Both the position numbers and the translations under genes were made by a program. From the NCBI GenBank assembly GCA_027490215.1, contig JAIXYO010000030.1, forward strand, positions 43,329 through 107,328: a stretch of 64,000 nt of DNA. Direction: 5' to 3'. Positions 1 to 9,010 of this stretch are shown here, in pieces. The first letter of the stretch is position 1; each line of letters opens with the position of its first letter. The notes beneath the pieces are model-generated. The model saw only the letters and a program-made list of their open reading frames with translations, did no database searches and was not told the origin of the DNA. The stretch is from Rubrivivax sp. (GTDB lineage: Bacteria; Pseudomonadota; Gammaproteobacteria; Burkholderiales; Burkholderiaceae_C).

Positions 1-533
1 ACGCCTGACGCGCCCGCTTCGATCATCGATTTCATCAACTCGAACGCGTTGAGCACTCCACCAAAACCGGCTTCGGCGTCGGCAATGATGGGGGCAAAGA
101 AATCGGTGTCGTTCTTGCCTTCAGACCACTGAATCTGGTCGGCGCGGGTGAATGCGTTGTTGATGCGCTTGACCACCATCGGCACCGAATTCGCGGGGTA
201 CAGCGACTGGTCCGGGTACATCTCGCCGGCCAGGTTGGCGTCGCCGGCGACCTGCCAGCCCGACAGGTAGATCGCCTTCAAGCCCGCCTTGACTTGTTGC
301 ATCGCCTGGTTACCGGTCAGCGCACCAAGCGTATTGACGAAGGGTTCGTTGTGCAGCAGATCCCACAGCTTGGCAGCTCCCCGCTTGGCCAGCGTGTGCT
401 CGACCTGAACCGATCCGCGCAGGCGCACGACATCGGCTGCAGAGTAGCTGCGCTTGATGCCCTTCCAACGTGGGTTTTCGGCCCAGTCTTTTTCGATGGC
501 TGCGATTTGTTGTTCGCGAGTGAGAGTGGTCAT
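1..533 (-). CDS. aceA: Isocitrate lyase (5' part; 3' end lies outside the window)
   Basis: Isocitrate lyase cleaves isocitrate to glyoxylate and succinate, the first step of the glyoxylate shunt. About 177 codons are visible from an ATG at 533. The translation starts [17 protein letters not shown] and carries the AceA N-terminal signatures [22 protein letters not shown] and [14 protein letters not shown], followed by [11 protein letters not shown], which contributes to the metal/substrate site. The catalytic KKCGH loop would lie outside the window. The gene has its own AT-rich upstream region with a perfect palindrome at 627-642, suggesting individual regulation. It is divergent from the polyamine locus and may not belong to it, although both pathways feed C4 acids. 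Identification is secure; completeness cannot be judged. Confidence 0.95.
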   Translation of the reverse strand, partial: MTTLTREQQIAAIEKDWAENPRWKGIKRSYSAADVVRLRGSVQVEHTLAKRGAAKLWDLLHNEPFVNTLGALTGNQAMQQVKAGLKAIYLSGWQVAGDANLAGEMYPDQSLYPANSVPMVVKRINNAFTRADQIQWSEGKNDTDFFAPIIADAEAGFGGVLNAFELMKSMIEAGASG

Positions 534-626
534 GGCAAGGGCTCCGGGTGAGGATGAAGAGAAAACGGATGGCGGGGTGCCGACAGTCCAGAGGATACGT
601 GCCATCGTCGAAATTTGGAAGACTTA

Positions 627-642
627 TGTCTTATATAAGACA
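627..642. promoter_or_regulatory. 16-bp perfect palindrome upstream of aceA
   Basis: The sequence TGTCTTATATAAGACA is its own reverse complement. It lies about 95 bases upstream of the aceA start codon inside an AT-rich stretch. Such a site is typical of a dimeric repressor or activator operator overlapping a promoter. The cognate regulator is not identifiable here; a GntR-type protein is only a guess. Confidence 0.55.
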
Positions 643-679
643 AAACATTTATCACAATTAAATCAATGTGTTGCCGATT

Positions 680-700
680 TCGTTTCATGATTCGAAACGA
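680..700. promoter_or_regulatory. Inverted repeat in the aceA/agmatinase intergenic region
   Basis: Arms TCGTTTC and GAAACGA (7 bp, perfect) are separated by 7 bases. The repeat sits 40 bp from the AT-rich palindrome and between two divergent genes, so it could serve either. No known factor is assigned. Confidence 0.4.
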
Positions 701-853
701 CTTCTTGCCATCCGACAAGAACTGCCGTGCTGCAGCATTCAGCCGGCGGACAGTGGCTGGATGTCGTCATGCTGGAGCGCTGTGCATGCCGATTGCGCAG
801 CCAGAAGACCGTGAGTTCGTATGATCGAAGGACCACAGCGGCGCCAGACCACC

Positions 854-1795
854 ATGACCTCGTTTGCTTTCCAGTCCCACGGTGCATTCCTGAAAGCGCC
901 GCCAGCCGACGCGAGTTCCCGCTACGCCGTGGCGGGCGTGGCATGGGACGGTTCGGTGACGAACCGTCCCGGCGCCCGCTTCGGGCCGCAGTCGATCCGT
1001 CGGTCCAGCCACATGCTGTGCGATGCGATCCATCCTGTGTTCGATGTGTCGCCGCTCGGACCGCCCGTCGCCAGCCTGGGCGATGCAGGCGACCTGCCCC
1101 TGCCCAACACCAGCCTGGAGGGCATGCGCGAGGCGATGGCCCCTCTGGTGCATGACCTGCTACGGGCGCATCACATGGTGTGGTTGGGTGGTGACCACTC
1201 GATCACGCTGCCACTGCTTCGGGCCTACAAGTCCTGGCTGGGTCGTCCGCTGGCCGTGATCCATTTCGATGCCCACTGCGACACCTGGACCGACCACTTC
1301 GGCGAGCCCAGTGGCCACGGCACCTGGGTCTATGAAGCGATTCAGGAGGGACTGGTGATTCCCGCGTGCTTCACGCAGATCGGCATCCGCTCGGCTGGCG
1401 AGCGCGCGGCCCGCGAGTACGTGCGCGATCAGGGCGGCTTGATCTACACGGCCCGCGACCTGCGCGGACTGGAAAGCCCGCAACAACTGGCTCCGGTTTT
1501 TGGTGGGATTCGATCGCGATTGGCCGAACACGGCCACCCGCCGGTCTATCTGAGCCTGGACATTGACTGCCTGGACCCCGCCTTCGCGCCCGGCACCGGC
1601 ACCCCCGAGCCCGGCGGCATGACGACCAACCAGGTGCTCAGCGTGCTGGAGGAACTGTCCGACCTGCCGTTTATCGGCATGGACTGCGTGGAGGTGGCCC
1701 CGGCCTACGACCATGCCGAGCTGACCAGCAATGCCGCCGCAAACTTCGTCTGGACCTACCTCTGCGGGCGCATCGCGAACGACCCGGAAGCCTGA
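854..1795 (+). CDS. speB: Agmatinase-family ureohydrolase
   Basis: Manganese-dependent ureohydrolase that would hydrolyse agmatine to putrescine and urea. The binuclear metal-site motifs are all present: GGDHS, DAHCDTWTD and SLDIDCLDPAFAPG, with the family signature GTGTPEPGG. At about 313 residues it is normal for the family. The ATG at 854 is preferred; an in-frame ATG at 821 would add 11 residues without clear homology. Neither has a strong ribosome binding site. Its position at the head of a putrescine-degradation locus fits agmatine as substrate, but arginase or another guanidino substrate cannot be excluded. A second, diverged ureohydrolase lies at 31579-32532. Confidence 0.85.
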   Translation: MTSFAFQSHGAFLKAPPADASSRYAVAGVAWDGSVTNRPGARFGPQSIRRSSHMLCDAIHPVFDVSPLGPPVASLGDAGDLPLPNTSLEGMREAMAPLVHDLLRAHHMVWLGGDHSITLPLLRAYKSWLGRPLAVIHFDAHCDTWTDHFGEPSGHGTWVYEAIQEGLVIPACFTQIGIRSAGERAAREYVRDQGGLIYTARDLRGLESPQQLAPVFGGIRSRLAEHGHPPVYLSLDIDCLDPAFAPGTGTPEPGGMTTNQVLSVLEELSDLPFIGMDCVEVAPAYDHAELTSNAAANFVWTYLCGRIANDPEA

Positions 1796-1822
1796 TCCGG
1801 CATCAATCGATAGCCTGCAGCC

Positions 1823-2305
1823 TCAATCCGTCGGCAGCGCGGTGGTCTTCTTCACCGTGCGCAACACCAGCATCGAGTTTGACCGAGTCACCCCCGGCAG
1901 GCTGGACAGCACGTGGCTATGGAAGTGCTCCAGGTCTTCTGCATCTCGGTAGGTGAAGCGCAGCAGGTAGTCGTTGGTCCCGGCGACGTAAAAGCAGTCG
2001 TGGATTTCGGGCACATCGCGGATGGCCTGCTCGAAGGTGTCCATCGTCGCGCGCGTGAGCTTTTCCAGATTGACGATGGTGTAGCTGGTGCCGTGGCGGC
2101 CGACCTGCTTCGGATCGACCAGCGCCACGTACTGCGCAATCACCCCGCGGTCTTCCAAGGCCTTCACGCGTCGAAGGCAGGCCGAAGGTGACAAATGCAC
2201 TTTCGCGGCGAGTTCGATGTTGGTCAGCTTCGCGTCGGCCTGCAGCACCTCCAGCAGGGCTCGGTCGATGGCATCCAATGTCGCTTCTTTAGCCTGACTT
2301 CGCAT
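1823..2305 (-). CDS. Lrp/AsnC-family transcriptional regulator
   Basis: About 160 residues: an N-terminal winged helix-turn-helix (DAIDRALLEVLQADAKLTN, then LSPSACLRRVKALEDRGVI) followed by an AsnC/RAM ligand-binding domain (TYRDAEDLEHFHSHVLSSL, PGVTRSNSMLVL). The start at 2305 (MRSQAKEA) matches the family; a longer reading frame reaching 2395 looks spurious. The gene is divergent from the omega-aminotransferase gene at 2454, leaving about 150 bp of shared promoter. Lrp-type regulators often control a divergent amine or amino-acid catabolic operon, so this is the likely local regulator of the polyamine genes. Its effector is unknown. Confidence 0.9.
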   Translation of the reverse strand: MRSQAKEATLDAIDRALLEVLQADAKLTNIELAAKVHLSPSACLRRVKALEDRGVIAQYVALVDPKQVGRHGTSYTIVNLEKLTRATMDTFEQAIRDVPEIHDCFYVAGTNDYLLRFTYRDAEDLEHFHSHVLSSLPGVTRSNSMLVLRTVKKTTALPTD

Positions 2306-2453
2306 GTTTCCCCAGAAAATGCAACTGACACGCTTGATTATTGCGTTCGGAGAGCCGGCCGACCAGCCAAAGAGCTCCCAAATTTCAAGCGTCAACCACT
2401 AAACTGAATCCATGGAATCCGGTTGTTCAACGGCTCACCTGAAAGACACCACG

Positions 2454-3761
2454 ATGCAACCCAAGCTCGACGCGTACTGGATGCCCTTCACGGCCAATCG
2501 GCAGTTCAAGGCAGCGCCGCGGATCGTCTCTGGCGCGGCAGGTATGCACTTCATCACCGCGGAGGGTCGCCAGGTACTTGACGGTGTGGCCGGGCTCTGG
2601 TGCGTCAATGCCGGTCACGGTCGCCCACGCATCACGGAAGCGATTCAGAAACAAGCCGCGGAACTCGATTTCGCCCCGCCCTTCCAGATGGGTCATCCGA
2701 AGGTGTTCGAGTTGGCCGAGCGTCTGGTGGAGCTCACGCCCCCAGGCCTCGACAAGGTCTTCTTCACCAACTCAGGCTCGGAATCGGTAGACACCGCCTT
2801 GAAGATGGCGCTCGGTTACCACCGCGTGCGAGGCGAAGGTCAGCGGACTCGCCTGATCGGCCGCGAACGTGGCTATCACGGTGTCAATTTCGGCGGTATT
2901 TCTGTCGGTGGCATGGTTGCGAACCGAAGGATGTTCGGTCAGATGCTGGGCGGCGTCGATCACATCCGCCATACCCATGACCCGCAGCGGAATTCGTTCA
3001 GCAAGGGCCAACCCGAGCACGGCGCTGAACTGGCCGACGATCTTGAACGGCTGATCGCGTTGCACGACGCCTCGACCATTGCCGCCGTCATCGTGGAGCC
3101 GGTCGCTGGTTCGACGGGGGTACTGGTGCCGCCGAAGGGCTACCTGCAGCGGCTGCGATCCATCTGTGACAAGCACGGGATCCTGTTGATCTTCGACGAA
3201 GTCATCACCGGCTTTGGTCGCCTCGGCTCTCCGTTCGCAGCCAACCATTTCGGCGTCACCCCCGACCTGATGACCGTCGCGAAGGGATTGACCAACGGCT
3301 GTGTGCCGATGGGTGCTGTGTTTGCGAAGCAGTTCATCTACGACGCCTTCATGACCGGTCCGGAGCACCTGATCGAGTTCTTCCACGGCTACACCTACTC
3401 CGGCCATCCGCTGGCTTGTGCCGCAGCACTGGGCACACTGGACACCTACGCCGAAGAAGGCTTGCTGACACGGGGCAGAGACATGGCGCCAGCCTTCGAG
3501 GCCGCAGTGCACTCGTTGGCCGGCCTGCCGAACGTCGTCGACATCCGCAACATCGGACTGGTCGGCGGCATCGAGTTGGCGCCGCTTGCGGGCGAACCCG
3601 GCAAGCGGGCATTCAATGTGTTTCTGGACTGCTGGGAGCATGGCGTGCTGGTGCGCACCACGGGCGATACCATCGCGCTGTCGCCACCGCTGATCATCGA
3701 GCCACAGCACATTGAGCAGATCGTCGGCACGCTCGCTGACGCGATTCGACGGGCCGCCTGA
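2454..3761 (+). CDS. Class III omega-aminotransferase (beta-alanine/polyamine:pyruvate type)
   Basis: PLP-dependent fold type I aminotransferase of about 435 residues. The cofactor motifs are present: SGSESVDTALKMA, YHGVNFGG, FDEVITGFGRLG and the PLP lysine in MTVAKGLTNG. The protein resembles omega-amino acid:pyruvate aminotransferases that act on beta-alanine, GABA or diamines with pyruvate. The start at 2454 is preferred over 2412 because GAAAG lies just upstream and the family begins near MQPKLDAYWMPFTA. It is the first plus-strand gene after the divergent Lrp regulator, and puuB follows 42 bp later. The exact amine donor cannot be read from sequence; propanediamine- or spermidine-derived beta-alanine is plausible. 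Confidence 0.85.
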   Translation: MQPKLDAYWMPFTANRQFKAAPRIVSGAAGMHFITAEGRQVLDGVAGLWCVNAGHGRPRITEAIQKQAAELDFAPPFQMGHPKVFELAERLVELTPPGLDKVFFTNSGSESVDTALKMALGYHRVRGEGQRTRLIGRERGYHGVNFGGISVGGMVANRRMFGQMLGGVDHIRHTHDPQRNSFSKGQPEHGAELADDLERLIALHDASTIAAVIVEPVAGSTGVLVPPKGYLQRLRSICDKHGILLIFDEVITGFGRLGSPFAANHFGVTPDLMTVAKGLTNGCVPMGAVFAKQFIYDAFMTGPEHLIEFFHGYTYSGHPLACAAALGTLDTYAEEGLLTRGRDMAPAFEAAVHSLAGLPNVVDIRNIGLVGGIELAPLAGEPGKRAFNVFLDCWEHGVLVRTTGDTIALSPPLIIEPQHIEQIVGTLADAIRRAA

Positions 3762-3803
3762 CCACAGGCGGCCGGACTGTCAAACCGCAGCCCGCCCTAC
3801 TCC

Positions 3804-5162
3804 ATGAGCTTCCTGGACACCGATCGCGATCTGGCTCGCCATTCGTACTACGACGCTACCGTGCAGCGTCCGGCAGCATCGCCCACTCTGGCAGCAGACA
3901 TCGAATGCGATGTCGCCATTGTCGGCGGCGGTCTGGCAGGCCTGTCAGCAGCGATCGAGCTCGCTGATCGCGGCTTCGACGTCGTGTTGCTCGAAGCCAG
4001 GCAGGTCGGCTGGGGTGCCTCCGGGCGCAACGGCGGACAGGCGCTGGCGGGCCTGGCCTGCGAGCAGGACACGATCGAAGCGCAGCTCGGCCTCGACGAG
4101 GCGCGCCGCGTCTGGTCGATGACGATCGAGGCACTCGCCCTGATTCAGCAACGGTGCACGCGCTTCCAGATCGATTGCGACTGGCGTCCCGGTTACCTGA
4201 GTCTGGCGGTCAGCGACCGCAAGGCGCGTGAACTGCAGGCCTGGCAAGTGCGCATGCAGTCTCTTTATGCCCATGAGACCGCCTGGATCACGTCGCGGCA
4301 ACTGCCGCAATGGATCGCCAGCCCGCGCTTTCACAGCGGGCTCCACGATCCGCTGTCGGGCCACCTGCATCCGCTCAAGTACAGCCTCGGTCTCGCGCGA
4401 GGTGCCGCCCAGCTTGGCGTGCGCCTGTTTGAAAACTCTGCCGTGACCGCACTCGATGCCGCCGCAGCCGCTGGTGGCTCGGTGAGATTGCGCACCGCCG
4501 GTGGCAGCGTGCGGGCCGCGCATGTGCTGTTGGCCGGCAACGTCTACCTGCAGGGCGTGGCACCGATGCTGGAGCCACGCATCATGCCGGTCGGCACCTA
4601 CATCATCGCCTCCAAGGTGCTGGATGCGGAGCTGGCTCAGTCGCTGATCCCCTCGGGCTCGGCGGTCTGCGACACCAATTTCGTGCTCGATTACTTCCGC
4701 GTTGCCAGTCACGCCACCCCGGCGAGCGTCGATCACCGCATGATCTACGGCGGGCGCGTCAGCTACAGCACCTCGACACCGATGAACCTGGCCGCGAGCA
4801 TGCAAAAGCGCATGGCGAAGACCTTTCCTCAGCTCCAGGGCACGGGCGTTGAGTTCGCCTGGGGCGGGTTTGTCGACATCTCGATGAATCGGGCCCCGGA
4901 TTTCGGTCGCCTCGCTGATCGAATGCCACCAGGCTCCGCGCCTGGCCTGTCGAACGTCTACTACCTGCAGGGCTTTTCAGGACATGGACTGGCGCTGACC
5001 GGCATCGCAGGCAAGCTGGTGGCTGAGGCGATCGACGGCGACGCCAGCCGATTCGATACCTTCAGCCGCCTTCGGCACCGTGAATTTCCTGGGGGTAAGC
5101 TTCTGCGCACGCCTGCCCTGGTTGCTGGCATGGCTTATTACCGATTGAAGGATCTGATGTGA
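3804..5162 (+). CDS. puuB: Gamma-glutamylputrescine oxidase (FAD-dependent, DadA-like)
   Basis: Flavin amine oxidase that converts gamma-glutamylputrescine to gamma-glutamyl-aminobutyraldehyde, ammonia and H2O2. At 452 residues it has a near N-terminal dinucleotide fold (DVAIVGGGLAGLSAAIELADRG at about residues 35-57), then the PuuB/OrdL signature GWGASGRNGGQ, and a C-terminal FAD contact region around YYLQGFSGHGLALTGIAGKL. No signal peptide is visible, so it should be cytosolic. It lies directly upstream of puuD and puuA, the genes for the following and preceding steps. Other DAO-family amine oxidases share these motifs; the context decides the assignment. Confidence 0.88.
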   Translation: MSFLDTDRDLARHSYYDATVQRPAASPTLAADIECDVAIVGGGLAGLSAAIELADRGFDVVLLEARQVGWGASGRNGGQALAGLACEQDTIEAQLGLDEARRVWSMTIEALALIQQRCTRFQIDCDWRPGYLSLAVSDRKARELQAWQVRMQSLYAHETAWITSRQLPQWIASPRFHSGLHDPLSGHLHPLKYSLGLARGAAQLGVRLFENSAVTALDAAAAAGGSVRLRTAGGSVRAAHVLLAGNVYLQGVAPMLEPRIMPVGTYIIASKVLDAELAQSLIPSGSAVCDTNFVLDYFRVASHATPASVDHRMIYGGRVSYSTSTPMNLAASMQKRMAKTFPQLQGTGVEFAWGGFVDISMNRAPDFGRLADRMPPGSAPGLSNVYYLQGFSGHGLALTGIAGKLVAEAIDGDASRFDTFSRLRHREFPGGKLLRTPALVAGMAYYRLKDLM

Positions 5163-5256
5163 AGAGCCTGCGCAGGCACAGTCATTGCACGAGTCGCCAC
5201 TGCCTGCACCTGTGACGAGCAATCCCTGCCGCCCGCCAAGCGCCTCCAACCCCATC

Positions 5257-6039
5257 ATGAAACGCAAACCCGTCGTCCTTGTGCCAGCCTGTCATCGCAG
5301 GGTGGAGGAACACGTCAGCCACACCGTCGGCAAGAAGTACACCGACGCGGTGCGACTTGCCGGGTGCCTGCCACTGCTGTTCACCACCATCGAGGGGACC
5401 GATGAACTGAGCGACCTGCTCGATCTGGCCGATGGTGTCCTGCTGACCGGCTCGCCCTCGAATGTCCACCCCAGCCATTTCGGCGAGCCCGTACACGACA
5501 CCAGCCTGCCGCTCGATCCCGATCGCGATGCGGCGACGCTTGCACTCATTCCGCAGGCCATTGCGCGCGGCATCCCGGTGATGGCAATCTGCCGTGGTTT
5601 CCAGGAGGTGAACGTCGCGCTTGGCGGCAGCCTGTTTCAGGCGGTGCATGAAGTTGACGGCCAGCTGGATCACCGCGGCGCCGACGAGGGCCCCCTCGAA
5701 GTGGTCTACGGTCTGGCCCATTCAGTTGATCTCGAGCCGGGCGGATTGCTTGCCGGCCTGCTCAAGCGCGAAAAGATCGAAGTCAACTCGGTGCACGGTC
5801 AAGGCGTGAAGCGCCTGGCACCTGGCCTGCGTGTGGAAGCCCGCGCACCCGATGGCCTGATCGAGTCGTTCTCGCTGGAAAACGGCGCCGCACCGTCTCC
5901 CGGCTTTCTGCTCGGTGTGCAGTGGCACCCGGAGTGGCAAGCGCACCGCAATCCGGTATCGACCCAACTGTTCGAAGCCTTCGGGCGAGCCTGCAGCAAC
6001 TTTCGCGACCGTCATCGAGGCCCCGACGGGAGCCGCTGA
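5257..6039 (+). CDS. puuD: Gamma-glutamyl-gamma-aminobutyrate hydrolase
   Basis: Class I glutamine amidotransferase-like hydrolase that releases GABA and glutamate from gamma-glutamyl-GABA. The 260 residues contain the nucleophile elbow (MAICRGFQEVNVALGG, Cys) and the downstream His-Glu pair in GVQWHPEW. VNSVHGQGV and LLTGSPSNVHP are also typical of PuuD. The ATG at 5257 gives the normal N-terminus (MKRKPVVLVPACHR); a frame open from 5185 adds a low-complexity leader without homology. It is followed 54 bp later by puuA. Confidence 0.9.
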   Translation: MKRKPVVLVPACHRRVEEHVSHTVGKKYTDAVRLAGCLPLLFTTIEGTDELSDLLDLADGVLLTGSPSNVHPSHFGEPVHDTSLPLDPDRDAATLALIPQAIARGIPVMAICRGFQEVNVALGGSLFQAVHEVDGQLDHRGADEGPLEVVYGLAHSVDLEPGGLLAGLLKREKIEVNSVHGQGVKRLAPGLRVEARAPDGLIESFSLENGAAPSPGFLLGVQWHPEWQAHRNPVSTQLFEAFGRACSNFRDRHRGPDGSR

Positions 6040-6093
6040 CCGACATACGAAGACCCACACGACAACGACTGCAACTCCTCAAGGTGACATCCC

Positions 6094-7461
6094 ATGGTGG
6101 CCCGAGAAAACTTCACTTTCAGCGACCTCGAAAACTGGTTCAACGAGCGCCGCGTGACCGAGATCGAATGCCTGGTTCCCGACCTCACCGGCGTGGCCCG
6201 CGGCAAGATCCTGCCGCGCGAGAAATTCACCGAAGACCGCGGCATGCGGCTGCCGGAGGCGATCGTCGCCATCGGGGTGACGGGTGAATTCCCGGCCGAA
6301 GGCCCTTACTACGACGTGATCCACGCCACCGACCGCGACATGCACCTGCGCCCCGATCCGTCGACCGTGCGCATCGTGCCCTGGGCGACCGACCCGACGG
6401 CGCAGGTCATCCACGACTGCTTCGACCGCGATGGCGTGATGATTCCGTACGCACCCCGCTCGGTGCTGCGCCGCATCTGCGACCTGTATGACGCCGAAGG
6501 CTGGGCGCCGGTGGTCGCACCCGAACTCGAGTTCTATCTGATCGAGCGCAACGCCGACCCCAACACGCCGCTGCGCCCGCCGAAGGGCCGCAGCGGCCGC
6601 GCCGAGACCTCGCGGCAGGCTTACTCGATCGACGCCGTGAATGAGTTCGACCCGCTGTTCGAGGACATCTACGCCTACTGCGAGAAGATGGAGCTCAACG
6701 TCGATACGCTGATCCACGAGGTCGGCGCGGGGCAGATGGAAATCAACTTCTTCCACGACCATCCGCTGGGTCTGGCCGACGAGGTGTTCTTCTTCAAGCG
6801 CACGATCCGCGAGGCCGCGATGCGCCACGAGATGTACGCCACCTTCATGGCCAAGCCGATGTCCAACGAGCCGGGTAGTGCCATGCATGTGCACCAGAGC
6901 GTGGTCAACAAGGTCACCGGCAAGAACATCTTCAGCAACCCCGATGGCTCGCCATCGAAGGAGTTCTACTGGTATATCGGTGGCCTGCAGAAGTACACGC
7001 CGGCGGCCATGGCGCTGTTCGCACCGTACGTCAACTCGTACCGTCGACTCGCCCGCTCGACCGCCGCGCCGATCAACATCCAGTGGGGCACTGACAACCG
7101 GACGGTTGGCATCCGTTCACCGGTGGCAACGGCTGCCGCACGACGCATCGAGAACCGGGTGATCGGCGCCGACGCGAACCCCTACGTCGCCTTCGCAGCA
7201 ACCTTGGCTTGCGGCTACCTGGGCATCAAGAACAGGGTCGAGCCGGCCAGTGAATGCAAGGGTGACGCCTACTTGTCCGAATATCAGTTGCCGCGTTCAC
7301 TGAGCGAAGCGCTGGGCTGGTTGGCCGACGAGAAGGATCTGCACGATGTGCTGGGAAAATCGTTCATCACGGTGTACTCCGAGGTCAAGGAAATCGAGCA
7401 CGATGAATTCATGAAGGTCATCTCGCCATGGGAGCGCGAGCACCTGCTGCTCCACGTGTGA
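6094..7461 (+). CDS. puuA: Gamma-glutamylputrescine synthetase (glutamine synthetase family)
   Basis: ATP-dependent ligase joining glutamate to putrescine, the entry step of the glutamylated putrescine pathway. The 455 residues contain the GS beta-grasp domain and catalytic domain: ELEFYL, HEVGAGQMEINF, the ammonia/ATP region MHVHQS, and NRTVGIRSP and NRVIGADANPY near the glutamate site. The fold is a cytosolic dodecamer in the family. Neighbours puuD upstream and spuC downstream support the polyamine role over ammonia assimilation. A second GS-like gene lies at 17445-18824, so substrates may be split between the two. Confidence 0.88.
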   Translation: MVARENFTFSDLENWFNERRVTEIECLVPDLTGVARGKILPREKFTEDRGMRLPEAIVAIGVTGEFPAEGPYYDVIHATDRDMHLRPDPSTVRIVPWATDPTAQVIHDCFDRDGVMIPYAPRSVLRRICDLYDAEGWAPVVAPELEFYLIERNADPNTPLRPPKGRSGRAETSRQAYSIDAVNEFDPLFEDIYAYCEKMELNVDTLIHEVGAGQMEINFFHDHPLGLADEVFFFKRTIREAAMRHEMYATFMAKPMSNEPGSAMHVHQSVVNKVTGKNIFSNPDGSPSKEFYWYIGGLQKYTPAAMALFAPYVNSYRRLARSTAAPINIQWGTDNRTVGIRSPVATAAARRIENRVIGADANPYVAFAATLACGYLGIKNRVEPASECKGDAYLSEYQLPRSLSEALGWLADEKDLHDVLGKSFITVYSEVKEIEHDEFMKVISPWEREHLLLHV

Positions 7462-7510
7462 CAACCGCCCCCGCCGCCGCGTCTGACACCTGAACCCGAT
7501 CGGAAACTCG

Positions 7511-8908
7511 ATGAACGCCGTGCTCCAACCCACACCGACACGCACCACCGCTGAATGGCAAGCGGCCGACACGGCGCACTACCTGCATCCGTTCACCGAC
7601 TTCAAGTCGTTGGCCAGCAAGGGGTCTCGGGTCATCACTCGGGCCGACAACATCTACCTGTGGGACAGCGAGGGCGTGAAGATCCTCGATGCGATGAGTG
7701 GCCTGTGGTGCGTGAATGTCGGCTACGGTCAGCAGGCGCTGATCGATGCAGCCACCGCCCAGCTCAAGCAACTGCCGTTCTACAACTCGTTCTTTCAGAC
7801 CGCCACCCCACCGGCGATTGAACTGGCCGAACTGCTGGCCGAGGTCACGCCACCGCAGTTCAAGCATGTGTTCTTCTCCGGCTCGGGTTCCGAGGGCAAC
7901 GACACCGTGGTGCGCATGGTGCGGCGCTACTGGGACGTGCTGGGCCAACCTGAGCGCAGCGTCATCATCAGCCGCAAGAACGCGTACCACGGCTCGACCG
8001 TGGCCGGCGCCTCGCTCGGCGGCATGAGCTACATGCATGCCCAGGGCGGACTGCCGATTCCCGGCATCGTGCACATGGAGCAGCCCTTCTGGTTCGTCCA
8101 TGGTCACGGCAAAACACGCGATGAATTCGGCCTCGAAGCCGCTCGCTGGCTTGAAGCGAAGATTCTCGAAGTGGGCCCCGACAGGGTCGCCGCCTTCATC
8201 GGTGAGCCGATTCAGGGCGCCGGCGGCGTGATCGTGCCGCCCTCCACTTACTGGCCAGAGATCCAGCGCATCTGCGCCAAGTACGGCATCCTGCTGGTGT
8301 CCGATGAGGTGATCTGCGGCTTCGGTCGCACCGGGAACTGGTGGGGCTGCGAGACGATGGGCTTTCGTCCCGACTTGATGACATTCGCCAAAGGCGTCAC
8401 CTCCGGCTACATCCCGCTCGGAGGCGTGATGGTCGGCGACCGCATCGCGCGGGTGATGATCGACCAGGGCGGCGAGTTCGAGCACGGCTACACCTACAGC
8501 GGCCACCCGGTGGCTTGCGCAGTGGCACTGGCCAACATTCGGCTGATCCAGCGCGAGGGTCTGGTCGACAAGGTACGCACAGACACCGGCCCCTATCTGG
8601 CCGAGCACTTCAAGGCGCTGGCCGAGCACCCGCTGATCGGCGAGGCGCAATCGGTGGGGCTGATGGGTGCATTGCAGATCGTCAAGGACAAGTCCACGGG
8701 TGCCTGCTTCGACGGAGCGCTTGAAGTCGGCATGATCTGCCGTGGTCACTGCTTCGCCAACGGCCTGATCATGCGTGCGGTGGGCGACCGCATGATCATC
8801 GCCCCGCCCCTGGTCATCACCCGGGCCCAGCTCGATGACATGGTCGCCCTCATTCGCCTTTGCCTGGACGCCACACTGCACGATCTGCAGCAACGCGGCC
8901 TGACCTGA
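7511..8908 (+). CDS. spuC: Putrescine:pyruvate aminotransferase (SpuC-like, class III)
   Basis: Class III PLP aminotransferase of 465 residues. In the SpuC group it transfers the amino group of putrescine or cadaverine to pyruvate, giving 4-aminobutyraldehyde. Visible motifs are GLWCVNVGYG, SGSGSEGNDTVVRM, AYHGSTVAGASLGG, VSDEVICGFGRTG and the PLP lysine in MTFAKGVTSGYIPLGG. The phrase EHGYTYSGHPVACAVALAN near the C-terminus is typical. It follows puuA by 49 bp and probably shares its transcript. This gives the cell a direct transamination route beside the gamma-glutamyl route. Confidence 0.87.
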   Translation: MNAVLQPTPTRTTAEWQAADTAHYLHPFTDFKSLASKGSRVITRADNIYLWDSEGVKILDAMSGLWCVNVGYGQQALIDAATAQLKQLPFYNSFFQTATPPAIELAELLAEVTPPQFKHVFFSGSGSEGNDTVVRMVRRYWDVLGQPERSVIISRKNAYHGSTVAGASLGGMSYMHAQGGLPIPGIVHMEQPFWFVHGHGKTRDEFGLEAARWLEAKILEVGPDRVAAFIGEPIQGAGGVIVPPSTYWPEIQRICAKYGILLVSDEVICGFGRTGNWWGCETMGFRPDLMTFAKGVTSGYIPLGGVMVGDRIARVMIDQGGEFEHGYTYSGHPVACAVALANIRLIQREGLVDKVRTDTGPYLAEHFKALAEHPLIGEAQSVGLMGALQIVKDKSTGACFDGALEVGMICRGHCFANGLIMRAVGDRMIIAPPLVITRAQLDDMVALIRLCLDATLHDLQQRGLT

Positions 8909-9010
8909 CCGGGAGCCAATGGCTCGTACTTTGCTTGTACTTTTGACTGCACACTTTCGTATCCTCCTTTCTCATCCCTTGTTGACGCGACGCCGTTTGG
9001 AGATTTCGCA

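Larger units (their letters stand above)
534..853. other. Intergenic region between aceA and the agmatinase-family gene
   Basis: These 320 bases hold no convincing gene. The first half (about 600-665) is conspicuously AT-rich for this genome and should contain the aceA promoter. Two inverted repeats, listed separately, lie at 627-642 and 680-700. The remainder is ordinary GC-rich sequence leading to the divergent plus-strand gene. No terminator-like hairpin with a T-run was seen. Confidence 0.6.

Noticed and set aside
7418..8893. Long minus-strand open frame of 491 codons opposite spuC
   Set aside because: It is a codon-bias shadow of the spuC gene; the translation has no recognisable motifs.
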